A stretch of DNA of 64,000 nucleotides from Ideonella sp. MAG2 (lineage in GTDB: Bacteria; Pseudomonadota; Gammaproteobacteria; Burkholderiales; Burkholderiaceae_C). Made by a program: the position numbers and the translations under genes. How positions within the stretch are numbered: the first letter of the stretch is position 1; each line of letters opens with the position of its first letter. Shown here in pieces: positions 37,122-45,163 of the stretch. The notes beneath the pieces are model-generated. The model was not told where the DNA came from and ran no database searches. It saw nothing but the letters and a program-made list of their open reading frames with translations. The stretch covers positions 879,465 through 943,464 of the forward strand of contig PTEU01000001.1 of the NCBI GenBank assembly GCA_004359425.1, given 5' to 3'.

Positions 37122-37628
37122 ATGCTGACACCTGCTGCCACGCCGACTGACCCCCGCCCGCCCAAGATCCCAGAGTCCGTGCTGGTGGTGATCTATACCT
37201 CGGCTTTGGACGTGCTGCTGATCGAGCGGGCTGATGCGCCGGGCTTTTGGCAAAGCGTGACGGGGTCCAAAGACAGCTTAGAGGAGCCATGGCAGGAGAC
37301 TTGCGTGCGCGAGGTCGAGGAAGAAACCGGCATCGTCGTGGGCAGCCCCGAGGTGCCGCTCTCGGCCCTGCAAGACTGGGCGCTGGCCAATGTGTATGAG
37401 ATCTACCCGCGCTGGCGCCACCGCTATGCGCCGGGCGTGACCCACAACACCGAGCGTGTCTTTGGCCTGTGCGTGCCCAGCGGCACGCCGGTGCGCCTGG
37501 CGCCGCGCGAGCACACCGCCTACCAATGGCTGCCTTGGCGCGAGGCGGCAGACCGCTGCTTCTCGCCCTCGAACGCCGAAGCCGTGCTGCACCTGCAGCG
37601 CTGGGCAGCGGCCACCAAAAAGGGTTGA
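37122..37628 (+). CDS. nudB: Dihydroneopterin triphosphate diphosphatase (Nudix)
   Basis: This 168-residue Nudix hydrolase removes pyrophosphate from dihydroneopterin triphosphate in folate synthesis. The Nudix box is present (GSKDSLEEPWQETCVREVEE followed by ETGI), together with the NudB-specific PESVLVVIYTSALDVLLIER and the partner segment ALANVYEIYPRWRHRYAPGV. The aspS-nudB order is widely conserved. It stands 4 bases before the EEP nuclease gene, so an operon with clsB is likely. Confidence 0.88.
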   Translation: MLTPAATPTDPRPPKIPESVLVVIYTSALDVLLIERADAPGFWQSVTGSKDSLEEPWQETCVREVEEETGIVVGSPEVPLSALQDWALANVYEIYPRWRHRYAPGVTHNTERVFGLCVPSGTPVRLAPREHTAYQWLPWREAADRCFSPSNAEAVLHLQRWAAATKKG

Positions 37629-37631
37629 GTC

Positions 37632-38441
37632 ATGCCGCGTGTGTTTCGCCACAGCACCCAAGCGCCCAGCACCCTGTACACCAGCCAAGTCTTGCGGGTG
37701 GCCACCTACAACATCCACAAAGGCGTGCGCGGCATTGGCCCGCGCAAGCGGCTGGAGATCCACAACCTGGGCTTGGGGGTGGAGGCGTTGGACGCCGACA
37801 TCATCTGCCTGCAAGAAGTTCGGCTTTTCCATGCCCGCGAGGCCAAGCACTTTGACCGCACCTGGTTTGGTTGGCCCGAAGAAGGCCAGGCCGACTTTTT
37901 GGCGCCCGAAGGCTATGAGGCGGCCTACCGTACCAATGCGGTGACCCGCCACGGCGAGCATGGCAATGCCTTGCTGTCGCGCTGGCCCTTGGGCGAGGTG
38001 GGGCACCACGATGTCTCAGACCACCGCTTCGAGCAGCGCGGCCTGCTGCATGTGCCGGTGCGCTGGCAGGGCACCCAGGTGCATGTGGTGGTGGCGCACT
38101 TTGGCCTGATCCATTCCAGCCGCGTGCGGCAGGTGCAGCGCCTGCATGAGTTTTTGCAAAACCAGGTGCCGCCCCAGGCTCCGCTGCTGGTGGCGGGCGA
38201 CTTTAACGATTGGGGTGAGCGGCTGGATGCGCCCATGCAGACTTTGGGCCTGGACCGTGCCGTGGCACCGCCGGGCCGGCCCAACCAGCGCGTGACCTTT
38301 CCCTCGCTGGTGCCGGTGTTTGCCCTGGACAGGGTGTACACGCGCGGCTTTCGGTGTTTGAGCACACAGGTGCCCAGGGGCAGTGCGTGGGCTCGCATGT
38401 CCGACCACTTGCCCTTGCTGGTTGAGCTGGAGTTGAGCTGA
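37632..38441 (+). CDS. Endonuclease/exonuclease/phosphatase family protein
   Basis: This 269-residue protein of the DNase I-like EEP superfamily has the main motifs in order: ATYNIHKGVRG (Asn), IICLQEVRLF (metal-binding Glu), VVVAHFGL (His), LVAGDFNDWGERL (Asp/Asn) and SDHLPLLVELELS (catalytic Asp-His at the C-terminus). The substrate may be a nucleic acid or a phospholipid headgroup. Direct adjacency to cardiolipin synthase (stop and start touch) is typical and hints at a lipid-related role, which is inference only. Confidence 0.85.
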   Translation: MPRVFRHSTQAPSTLYTSQVLRVATYNIHKGVRGIGPRKRLEIHNLGLGVEALDADIICLQEVRLFHAREAKHFDRTWFGWPEEGQADFLAPEGYEAAYRTNAVTRHGEHGNALLSRWPLGEVGHHDVSDHRFEQRGLLHVPVRWQGTQVHVVVAHFGLIHSSRVRQVQRLHEFLQNQVPPQAPLLVAGDFNDWGERLDAPMQTLGLDRAVAPPGRPNQRVTFPSLVPVFALDRVYTRGFRCLSTQVPRGSAWARMSDHLPLLVELELS

Positions 38442-39746
38442 ATGGCGTTGCCCAGGCCGCTCCCGCAAGCGCGTACCCCACACACGCTCACGGCCTGGCG
38501 CAGTGGCGAGCCCCTGCGCTGGTGCGGGGGCAACCAGGTGCATTTGCTGCGCGGTGGCGACGCGCTCTTTCCGGCCATGATGGAAGCCATTGCCCAAGCC
38601 CAGCACAGCGTATGGCTGGCGACCTATATTTTTCATGATGACGCGCAGGCCGAACTATTGGCCCAAGCCTTGGCGGCCGCTGCCGCAAGAGGTGTGGACG
38701 TGAAAGTGGTGGTCGATGGATTTGGCTCCAACCGATCTTTGGAGCGAGTGCAGGCCTGGCTGCTGCCAGCCGGCGTGGCCTTGGCGGTTTTTCGGCCCCT
38801 AACGCGGTGGTGGAACTGGCTACAGCCCGGCCAGTTGCGCCGCCTGCACCAAAAGCTGTGTGTGGTGGATGACGCGCTGGGTTTTGTGGGCGGCATCAAT
38901 GTGATTGGAGACCGCCTGGACATGAACCACGGCCCCACCGAGCAGCCTCGCTTGGACTTTGCCGTGGCAGTGCAGGGGCCGCTGGTTGCCGACATCAGCC
39001 AGGCCACACGCAGTGTCTGGACGCGTGCGGCCATGGGCCAACAGTGGCGGCAAGAAGTACAGGCCCTGTGGCGCGGTGCGGAGCCGCTGAAGGCAGCGCG
39101 CCAACTCTGGCGCGACTGGCGGCGCATCAGCGCACGCCGTGCCGACGCACCCCAGCAGGCCGCCGCCCAGCCCACGCGCGCGGCCTTGGTGGTGCGGGAC
39201 AACCTGCGCCAACGCCGCAGCATTGAGCGGGCCTATATCGAGGCCATTGCCCAGGCTCGCCATCGGGTGGACCTGGTGACCCCTTATTTCTACCCCGGTC
39301 AACATTTCAGGCGGGCCTTGATTGCTGCGGCGCGGCGGGGAGCCCAGGTGCGCCTGATCTTGCAGGGCAAGCTGGACTACCGCATCGCGGGCATGGCGGC
39401 GCGGGTGCTTTACGACGAGTTGCTGGCAGAGGGCGTCGAGATCTACGAGTACATGCCCGCTTTTTTGCATGCCAAGGTGGCGGTGGTGGATGAAGCCTGG
39501 GCCACCGTGGGCAGCTCCAATATTGACCCCCTGTCTTTGCTGCTGAACCTGGAAGCCAATGTGGTGGTGGATGACGCTGGTTTTGCGGCAGAGGTTTCTG
39601 ATGCCATGGCGCAAGCCCGGGCCGAGTCGCGCCAGGTCTTGCCCAGCACCTATGCCGCCGGGCCTGCCGCTGTATTGGGCCGCGCTTTGGTGGCCTGGCT
39701 GGCGCATTGGTATTTGCGCATGTCTGGGCTCTCCGGCCGCTACTGA
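38442..39746 (+). CDS. clsB: Cardiolipin synthase B (phospholipase D family)
   Basis: This 434-residue membrane-associated enzyme condenses phosphatidylglycerol-type lipids into cardiolipin. Two HKD motifs are seen: HQKLCVVDDALGFVGGIN (about residue 137) and HAKVAVVDEAWATVGSSN (about residue 343). RTPHTLTAWRSGEPLRW and MMEAIAQAQHSVWLATYIFH open the first PLD domain. It lacks the N-terminal membrane helices of ClsA, which supports ClsB. It is fused in one transcript with the EEP gene and nudB. Confidence 0.9.
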   Translation: MALPRPLPQARTPHTLTAWRSGEPLRWCGGNQVHLLRGGDALFPAMMEAIAQAQHSVWLATYIFHDDAQAELLAQALAAAAARGVDVKVVVDGFGSNRSLERVQAWLLPAGVALAVFRPLTRWWNWLQPGQLRRLHQKLCVVDDALGFVGGINVIGDRLDMNHGPTEQPRLDFAVAVQGPLVADISQATRSVWTRAAMGQQWRQEVQALWRGAEPLKAARQLWRDWRRISARRADAPQQAAAQPTRAALVVRDNLRQRRSIERAYIEAIAQARHRVDLVTPYFYPGQHFRRALIAAARRGAQVRLILQGKLDYRIAGMAARVLYDELLAEGVEIYEYMPAFLHAKVAVVDEAWATVGSSNIDPLSLLLNLEANVVVDDAGFAAEVSDAMAQARAESRQVLPSTYAAGPAAVLGRALVAWLAHWYLRMSGLSGRY

Positions 39747-39808
39747 CCGCCTCCTTTACACTGGCGTCCGTTTTACCGGGGGCTCCAGGTGCCTCCTAGG
39801 TGTTGGGA

Positions 39809-40489
39809 ATGGACATGGTGAATTCATTGATCGCAGTGCTGGTGGCTTATGCCATTGGTTCGCTCTCGTTTGCAGTGATCGTCTCGCGCTTGATGGGGCT
39901 GAACGACCCGCGCTCTTACGGCTCGGGCAACCCAGGGGCCACCAATGTGCTGCGCTCGGGCAACCGCAAGGCCGCCATCTTGACCCTGGTGTTTGATGCA
40001 CTCAAAGGCTATCTCCCCGTGCTGGCCGCCTTGTGGTTGATGCCACGCTTTGGCTGGGGCGAGGCCACCGTGGCCTTTGTGGGCCTGGCCGCCTTTTTGG
40101 GCCACCTCTGGCCAGTGTTCTTTAACTTCCAAGGCGGCAAGGGCGTGGCCACCGCAGCCGGTGTGTTGCTGGCCATCAACCCGGTCTTGGGCGCTGCCAC
40201 CTTGGCCACTTGGTTGATCGTGGCTTTTTTCACGCGTTATTCGTCGCTGGCGGCCATCGTGGCGGCGCTGTTCGCTCCGTTCTATCAACTGCTGATTTGG
40301 GGCCCCTCTTTGCAAGTGCTGCCGATTGCCGTGATGAGCCTGCTGCTGGTGTGGCGTCACGAGGCCAATATCCGCAAGTTAATGGCTGGCACCGAAAGCC
40401 GCATTGGCCAAAAGGCGGCCGGGGCAGCACCTGCTCCTGCCGCCCAGCCTCATTCCCCTACCAAGCCCCAACGCAAAGGAAAACACTGA
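39809..40489 (+). CDS. plsY: Acyl phosphate:glycerol-3-phosphate acyltransferase PlsY
   Basis: This 226-residue inner-membrane enzyme starts phospholipid synthesis by acylating glycerol-3-phosphate. Its conserved loops are present: [27 protein letters not shown] and [13 protein letters not shown]. About six membrane helices precede a basic, Ala/Pro-rich C-terminal tail that is longer than usual. ATG 39809 was chosen over a TTG three codons upstream. The next gene's ATG directly follows its stop. Confidence 0.93.
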   Translation: MDMVNSLIAVLVAYAIGSLSFAVIVSRLMGLNDPRSYGSGNPGATNVLRSGNRKAAILTLVFDALKGYLPVLAALWLMPRFGWGEATVAFVGLAAFLGHLWPVFFNFQGGKGVATAAGVLLAINPVLGAATLATWLIVAFFTRYSSLAAIVAALFAPFYQLLIWGPSLQVLPIAVMSLLLVWRHEANIRKLMAGTESRIGQKAAGAAPAPAAQPHSPTKPQRKGKH

Positions 40490-40846
40490 ATGACGACCGC
40501 CTCTATCCAACGCTTTGATGTCGGCCCCCGCATGTCGGAGATGGCCGTGCACAACGGCGTGGTCTACCTGGCCGGCCAAGTGGCCGAAGACGGCAGCCAA
40601 GACATCACCGGCCAAACCCAGCAAGTGCTGGCCGCGGTGGATGCCCTGCTGGCCCGCGCTGGCAGCGACAAGAGCAAGATCCTGCGCGCCCAAATCTTCT
40701 TGGTCGACCTGGCCGATTTTGCCGCCATGAACGCCGTGTGGGAGCAATGGGTGGTACCCGGCCACACCCCGCCGCGCGCCACCGTGCAAGCCGCTTTGGC
40801 GCGGCCGGAGTGGAAGATTGAGGTGGTGGTGACGGCGGCTGTGTAA
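40490..40846 (+). CDS. RidA/YjgF family protein
   Basis: This 118-residue protein is a Rid-family enamine/imine deaminase-like protein. It begins with RMSEMAVHNGVVYLAGQVAE and has QVLAAVDALLARAGSDKSKI, with the conserved Arg in PPRATVQAALA. It is more like the Rid4-7 subgroups than canonical RidA, judged from the short N-terminus. It is coupled to plsY (stop and start adjacent). Its physiological substrate is unknown. Confidence 0.85.
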   Translation: MTTASIQRFDVGPRMSEMAVHNGVVYLAGQVAEDGSQDITGQTQQVLAAVDALLARAGSDKSKILRAQIFLVDLADFAAMNAVWEQWVVPGHTPPRATVQAALARPEWKIEVVVTAAV

Positions 40847-41012
40847 AGCCCTCTCCCCTTGGGTAAAACGGCAAGGCCATCAATGACAAGGCCTCCCCAG
40901 CCGCGGCATGGTTGGCGCGGGCGCTGCCGCCCATCGCAGCCCGAGGCTCATGTATTTGAGCGACTGAACGCCGACGGGGTTGGGTTCAGTTTGTGCCAAC
41001 TTCCGGCGAGCC

Positions 41013-41849
41013 GTGCCCGTGCCTGAAACACTTGCCCCTTCCTCAGCCAACCGGCCCGGAACGGGAATCCGTTCAATTCTGGCGGAGTTAGGCCATTTCA
41101 CCCTGAAGGAAGCCCGCGCGTGCTTGTTCGCCGGGCTCTTTTTTGCCTCCGTACTCTTCATCCCTCGCACAGGCATTCTTGGCATTCCCCGCTATGACGC
41201 CTTGCTTGCGGTGGCGGTCCTGATTCAGGTGTGGATGATCTATACCAAGCGCGAAACGCTGGACGAACTGAAAGCCATCTGCTTGTTCCATGTGCTGGGC
41301 TTCGCGCTGGAGGTCTTCAAGACCTCCAGCGGAATCAAATCCTGGTCGTATCCAGACTTCGCCTACACCAAGGTCTTTGGTGTTCCGCTGTTCTCAGGGT
41401 TCATGTACGCGGCTGTAGGGAGCTACATCATTCAGGCCTGGCGCCTCTTTGACTTGCGCGTTCTACACCACCCGCCCTATCTTTGGGCAGGCCTTGTTGC
41501 CAGCGCCATCTACCTGAACTTCTTCACCCATCACTTTATCGGTGACTATCGTTGGTACTTGGCTGCCCTTGCCCTAGGGCTCTATGCGAGATCACAGGTG
41601 GTATTTCGGCCCTATCGCATCGATAGGCGCATGCCACTTGCAGTGGCGCTTGTCCTCATCGGGTTCTTCATCTGGCTTGCAGAGAATCTCGGAACACTGT
41701 TCGGCCTATGGGCCTATCCCCACCAGCTTGGTGCTTGGGCCACCGTGCATGTTTCCAAGTGGAGTGCATGGTCCTTGCTGGTGCTGATGAGTTTCACGAT
41801 CGTGACCAACCTCAAGCACATCAAGGCCACCATCCATATTCCTGAGTGA
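41013..41849 (+). CDS. DUF817 family integral membrane protein
   Basis: About 278 residues with eight or so hydrophobic helices. It matches DUF817: LKEARACLFAGLFFASVLFI, FEVFKTSSGIKSWSYPD-like VFKTSSGIKSWSYPDFAY, VPLFSGFMYAAVGSYI, FFTHHFIGDYRWYLAALAL, AENLGTLFGLWAYPHQ. Function is unknown; the family resembles carotenoid-type membrane enzymes only loosely. No ATG fits; GTG 41013 is a guess, and TTG 40980 is possible. It is the last core gene before the accessory island. Confidence 0.8.
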   Translation: MPVPETLAPSSANRPGTGIRSILAELGHFTLKEARACLFAGLFFASVLFIPRTGILGIPRYDALLAVAVLIQVWMIYTKRETLDELKAICLFHVLGFALEVFKTSSGIKSWSYPDFAYTKVFGVPLFSGFMYAAVGSYIIQAWRLFDLRVLHHPPYLWAGLVASAIYLNFFTHHFIGDYRWYLAALALGLYARSQVVFRPYRIDRRMPLAVALVLIGFFIWLAENLGTLFGLWAYPHQLGAWATVHVSKWSAWSLLVLMSFTIVTNLKHIKATIHIPE

Positions 41850-41898
41850 ACGTCCTCGCGTTCACGCTATACCCAGCGTGGCGGTGCCGTCAGTGCCG

Positions 41899-42034
41899 AC
41901 ATGGCCTAGCACCAATTCGCCGCCGCCAAGTGGAAGGCCGAGATCACCGAACGCGGCGCTACCCATACCTTGTGCCCCCACTTGCCCGAAGCCAGAGACG
42001 TCATGGCGCGAGTAGCCCCCGCCAAGTCTGCATA
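41899..42034 (+). pseudogene. Short coding remnant of unknown gene
   Basis: After an in-frame stop, the frame reads FAAAKWKAEITERGATHTLC and then PHLPEARDVMARVAPAKSA before TAA. The composition looks coding, but the piece is too short to assign. It lies directly between DUF817 and a group II intron-like end, so it is probably debris from island formation. Confidence 0.35.
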
Positions 42035-42049
42035 ATGGGCAGGTGCATT

Positions 42050-42131
42050 CAACAACCCGAATCGCCGGATATGTGACCCGTACGTCCGGTGGTGTGGGAG
42101 GGGGAGGCCGCGAGGCTTTCTCCTATCCCGA
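42050..42131 (+). other. Probable 3' end of a group II intron (domains V/VI), remnant
   Basis: The stretch CCGGATATGTGACCCGTACG then TCCGGTGGTGTGGGAGGG, followed by a GC hairpin (GGCCGCGAGGCT) and CTATCCCGAT, resembles the domain V-VI end of bacterial group II introns. No reverse transcriptase gene remains upstream. The bases right after it, TTAGGCG, look like an attC R' box (GTTAGGC). Insertion at attC is a known habit of group IIC-attC introns. The assignment is from motif memory, not a covariance-model search. Confidence 0.45.
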
Positions 42132-42152
42132 TTAGGCGTCACCAAGCTCCTC

Positions 42153-42644
42153 ATGCGCGTAGTTCAGTCACCGGAATCGATCCACCCTCTTCAACCAGGT
42201 TGTCGGGTCTTTATGGCCGGCTCCATCGACATGGGCAAGTCAGAAGACTGGCAATCCGAGTTGATCGAAGCACTCGCGTTAACAGAAGGTGTGCTGTTCA
42301 ATCCTCGTCGCAAGACCTGGAATCCAGACTGGCCAGCCGAGGCCTCCTTCCCAACATTCGCCGAGCAAGTCGAATGGGAACTCGCAGCAATGGAAGCTGC
42401 CGACCTCATCGTCTTCTACTTTGCTCCCACTTCCCAGGCTCCGATTACTCTGCTTGAGCTTGGACTTGCAGCTCGTACTGGGAAGGCAGTTGTCTGCTGC
42501 CCTGTTGGGTTCTGGCGCAAGGGCAACGTAGATGTCGTTTGCAAGCAGTACCGCATACCCATGGTTGGCTCGGTTCATCAACTGGCAGGCAGCATCATGA
42601 GCTTCGCCTCAACCGGCAAGGCTCCCGAATACAGTGCCGTCTAA
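42153..42644 (+). CDS. Nucleoside 2-deoxyribosyltransferase-like protein (cassette gene)
   Basis: This 163-residue protein resembles the nucleoside 2-deoxyribosyltransferase-like family: CRVFMAGSIDMGKSEDWQ near the N-terminus (substrate loop), VLFNPRRKTWNPDW, the catalytic-Glu region FAEQVEWELAAMEAADLIVF and SQAPITLLELGLAARTGKAV. Such proteins act on nucleosides or nucleotide conjugates, and related genes occur in defence loci and integron cassettes. The TAA stop lies within an attC-like arm (GTCTAAC), as is usual for cassette genes. No Shine-Dalgarno site precedes the ATG, and the start codon lies about 16 bases after an attC-like 3' box, again cassette-like. Confidence 0.72.
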   Translation: MRVVQSPESIHPLQPGCRVFMAGSIDMGKSEDWQSELIEALALTEGVLFNPRRKTWNPDWPAEASFPTFAEQVEWELAAMEAADLIVFYFAPTSQAPITLLELGLAARTGKAVVCCPVGFWRKGNVDVVCKQYRIPMVGSVHQLAGSIMSFASTGKAPEYSAV

Positions 42645-42652
42645 CCCCTTAC
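42639..42652 (+). other. attC-like R'' arm interrupted by an insertion sequence
   Basis: GTCTAAC fits the RYYYAAC consensus of integron attC sites and contains the stop codon of the preceding gene. The IS terminal repeat begins about 8 bases later (42653), so the rest of this attC was displaced by the element. Confidence 0.45.
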
Positions 42653-43112
42653 AGGGACTTCCCCCCGTGTCAAGCACGACGGTGGCAGTCGGCGGTATTG
42701 GGGCGATCGACGCGAGTCAAGGCCGGCCGCAGGCCGCCCGCAGGGCTTGGTCTTGACGCGCGGCGATCGCCAATCACGCTGCCGGGCGGCTTGAGGGCCG
42801 AGACACGAGGGCCTCAAGCCGATCGGTGCTGGTATGCGAGGGTTCATGTAGGCCGGTAGGCGGACATGCAGGTGCTGCGCGACGGTGCGGGGGGATGCGA
42901 GTCACAGAGAACAGACTGCCACTCTACAGACGGCCTTGTTGACGCGCGCTGGCGTCGGACCCAGATGCGAACCGCTCAGCGGGGCTCCATTCCTATCACG
43001 TGGACTGCGCCGAGGTGCCCACCAGGGGTTAGTCGAGCTTGCCCGCTGCCGGTCTGACCTGTTACTGCATCTTGATGCTGTCGTCGTGCAAGGAAGAGGG
43101 TTGTGCTGGGGC
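42653..43112 (-). ncRNA. Candidate bridge RNA/seekRNA region of the IS1111-type element
   Basis: In the IS1111 subgroup the guide RNA is encoded in the non-coding end downstream of the transposase. This 460-base stretch is gene-free and holds two strong hairpins (42697-42774 and 42788-42820). On the minus strand 43034-43024 it reads GACTAACCCCT, matching 10 of 11 bases of the insertion-site flank GTCTAACCCCT (42639-42649). The exact RNA ends were not determined. Confidence 0.4.
42697..42774. repeat. Long imperfect palindrome in IS non-coding end
   Basis: The left arm contains CGATCGACGCGAGTCAAGG (42704-42722). The right arm, read in reverse complement, gives CGATCGCCGCGCGTCAAGA. About 23 of 26 positions pair, around a GC-rich 24-base loop that itself contains GGCCGCAGGCC. 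Confidence 0.85.
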
Positions 43113-44213
43113 TCAGGTCATGGCGCAGGCCTGAGGGCTGGGGAACTCGTCGCCGGGTTTGACGCTGCGGTGATGGGGATCGAAGTCGATGCCGCGAGAC
43201 ATCACGGCCCAGAGGATGCGGGCGTTCTTGTTGGCCAGGGCAACCACGGCCTTTTGCCAGCCTACGCGATCGCGCAACTGCGCGGCCCATCGGGAGATGG
43301 GGTCATCGCGCAGGTGGGCGGTGTTGACCACCGACTTGGCACCCTGGATGAGCAGGGTGCGCAGGTAGATGTCACCGCGCTTGGTGATGCCGCCCAGGCG
43401 GGCCTTGCCGCCGCTGGAGTTCTGGCTGGGGGCCAGGCCGAGCCAGCCGCCGAACTGCTGAGCGCTGCGGAACTGCTTGAAGTCGCCCACCGTGGCCACG
43501 GCGGCCGAGGCGGTGACGGGCCCCACGCCCATGAGTTGGCCGGCGCGCTGCACCTGGGCGTTGTCGCGGGCGTGAGCGGCCAGGCGCTCGTCGCACCACT
43601 GCAGGTGCGCATCGAGTTCGCGCCACTGGGCCTGGGCGCGCTGCAGCGTCCAGCGCGTCAGGGCATTGAGCTCGTTGCTGGCATCTTCGAGGATGTCATC
43701 GAGCGAGCCCTGCAGGGCCCGCGAGCCGGTGGGCACGGCCACGCCGAACTCCAGCAAGATGCCGCGGATGCGGTTGATGCAGGCGGTGCGGTCGGTCTTC
43801 ACGCCCTCACGCAGGCGGTGCACCGCTAGCAGGCTCTGCTGCTCGACGCTCTTGACGGGCACGAAGTGCATATGCGGGCGGCTGGCGGCCTCGCAGATCG
43901 CGGCCGAATCGTTGGCGTCGTTCTTGCCGCGCCGACCCTGGGTGCGGTAGGGCGCGGCTAGGTGCGCAGAGATGATGCGCGGCTGCAGGCCCATGGCCAG
44001 CAGTGCGCGGGCCCAGTGGTGGGCGCTGGAGCTGACCTCCATGACCACCAGGCATCCCGGCGGCAGTTGCGCGCACCAGGCCAGAAACTTCTCCCGAGGC
44101 AGCGAGCGGCTGAGCAGCACCTTCTCGGCGGCATCCACCGCGTGCACCTGGATCACGCGCTTGGCCAGATCGACACCGACACGCGCCGCGGGAATTCGGA
44201 TAAGCTGATTCAC
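43113..44213 (-). CDS. IS110 family transposase
   Basis: This 366-residue transposase has an N-terminal DEDD (RuvC-like) domain: RVGVDLAKRVIQVHAVD (first Asp), CLVVMEVSSSAHHW (Glu) and GKNDANDSAAICEAASRP (two Asp). A C-terminal Transposase_20 domain (MGVGPVTASAAVATVGDFKQ, GGWLGLAPSQNSSGGKARLG) carries the catalytic serine region near SSGG. GTG 44213 starts it. It works with a guide RNA in characterised family members. No frameshift is seen, so the element may be active. Confidence 0.92.
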   Translation of the reverse strand: MNQLIRIPAARVGVDLAKRVIQVHAVDAAEKVLLSRSLPREKFLAWCAQLPPGCLVVMEVSSSAHHWARALLAMGLQPRIISAHLAAPYRTQGRRGKNDANDSAAICEAASRPHMHFVPVKSVEQQSLLAVHRLREGVKTDRTACINRIRGILLEFGVAVPTGSRALQGSLDDILEDASNELNALTRWTLQRAQAQWRELDAHLQWCDERLAAHARDNAQVQRAGQLMGVGPVTASAAVATVGDFKQFRSAQQFGGWLGLAPSQNSSGGKARLGGITKRGDIYLRTLLIQGAKSVVNTAHLRDDPISRWAAQLRDRVGWQKAVVALANKNARILWAVMSRGIDFDPHHRSVKPGDEFPSPQACAMT

Positions 44214-44305
44214 GGGACTTCCCCTTTCTCATGGGCTGCAGATTGATGACTCGAACCACCAATCTTGGCGCACTGACGCCGTCGCCTGAAGGTGGGAAGT
44301 CCCTT

Positions 44306-44933
44306 CGCATTCCTTTGCTGGCATCTTCCAGCACATCGGGCAAGGCGGCATGCAGCGCATCCGAGCTTTGGGCAAACACCAAGCCAAATTCAGCCAGCAG
44401 GCCGCGGATGCGGTTGATCAAAGCTGTGCGCCCTTCCTTGACCCCATCGCACAGCTTGTGAATGGACAAGATGGCTTGTTGGGCCGCTGACTTGACAGGC
44501 ACGGCATGAAGGTGAGGCCGAGAAGTGGCTTCGCAAATGGCGGCTGCATCGGTCCCTTGCAGGGCGCACCATGCCCGAGGCTTGGCCCTTCGCCAGGCAC
44601 AGGCCGTCCCCAGGACGCCCTGTGTTCGGGCTCAGCGTCGTTCTTGGACCGTGCGTCCGCCACGCGATAGGCACTGACGTGCTGGGCCGGCAGGATGCGT
44701 GCATCCAAACCCATGGGCCGAAGCCGACGGCAGATGTGGTGCGCGCCGCTGCAACTCTCCATGGCCACCACGCAACCTGGTTGCAGAGTCTGGCACCATT
44801 CAAAGAACCGATCAGGCATCATGGACCGGGCCAGCACCACCTTTTCGAAACCGTCAACGGCATGCACTTAGTAAACCCGCTTGGCCAGATCCACGCCGAA
44901 GCGGCAAATCAGATTTCGGTTAATCTCTTGCAT
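44306..44933 (-). pseudogene. IS110 family transposase, disrupted
   Basis: From ATG 44933 the frame reads ICRFGVDLAKRVY then a TAA stop (44866-44868), resumes with VHAVDGFEKVVLARS and CVVAMESCSGAHH, and reaches RSKNDA. There, about 83 foreign bases interrupt it, and homology continues in another frame (DAAAICEATSRPHLHAVPVK, then AQQAILSIHKLCDGVKEGRT). It ends at VLEDASK where the neighbouring element starts. Three independent lesions make it non-functional. It differs clearly from the intact transposase, so it is a distinct relative, not a recent duplicate. Confidence 0.85.
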
Positions 44934-45026
44934 GGGACTTCCCCTTTCAGATGGGCTTTGAGATTGATCGACTCGCATACCAATCTTGGCGCATGGACAC
45001 CGTTGCCAGAAGGTGGGAAGTCCCTT
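44306..45026 (-). mobile_element. Decayed second IS110-family copy, truncated by the first
   Basis: Its outer end carries the same terminal sequence (GGTGGGAAGTCCCTT, 45012-45026) and the same about 90-base upstream region as the intact element (ACCAATCTTGGCGCA is shared). Its transposase gene is broken, and its inner end stops at 44305 where the intact element begins. The other part of this copy is not seen elsewhere in the window. Confidence 0.8.
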
Positions 45027-45045
45027 CGTTTTCGGTCGAGGCGAG

Positions 45046-45147
45046 GCCCAACGGAAAAGCACCCTGGCCGCCTACCGGTTGTGCTTGTCATCCGTCCGGC
45101 GGTCAGGGTTCCATGTCGTAACCAAAGACTCACATCTAACGTTATGA
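45046..45147 (+). other. attC-like recombination site
   Basis: GCCCAAC (45046-45052, RYYYAAC type) and AACGTTATGA at the far end (45139-45148) bracket an inverted pair CCCTGGCCGCC / GGCGGTCAGGG. Length (about 102 bases), paired arms and position just before a cassette-like gene (start 16 bases downstream) fit an attC. The R' box GTTATGA departs from GTTRRRY at two positions, so this is tentative. Confidence 0.4.
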
Positions 45148-45163
45148 CGAAAAAGGAGACACT

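Larger units (their letters stand above)
42653..44305 (-). mobile_element. IS110-family (IS1111-type) insertion sequence
   Basis: An about 1.65 kb element. Inverted terminal sequences AGGGACTTCCCCCC (42653-42666, plus) and AAGGGACTTCCCACC (44305-44291, minus) frame a single transposase gene on the minus strand. There are 92 non-coding bases upstream of the transposase and 460 downstream. A long non-coding region after the gene, plus inverted repeats, is the IS1111-subgroup layout. Insertion directly after an attC-like arm fits the IS1111-attC elements that target cassette recombination sites. It appears complete. Confidence 0.8.

Noticed and set aside
43024..43034. AGGGGTTAGTC considered as the R' box pairing with GTCTAAC at 42639 to make a 390-base attC
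   Set aside because: It lies inside the IS boundaries defined by the inverted ends, so a guide-like match to the target explains it better than an attC arm.
42866..43829. Long plus-strand frame of about 314 codons opposite the transposase
   Set aside because: It is the antisense shadow of the IS110 transposase and its non-coding end, and contains no recognisable domain.
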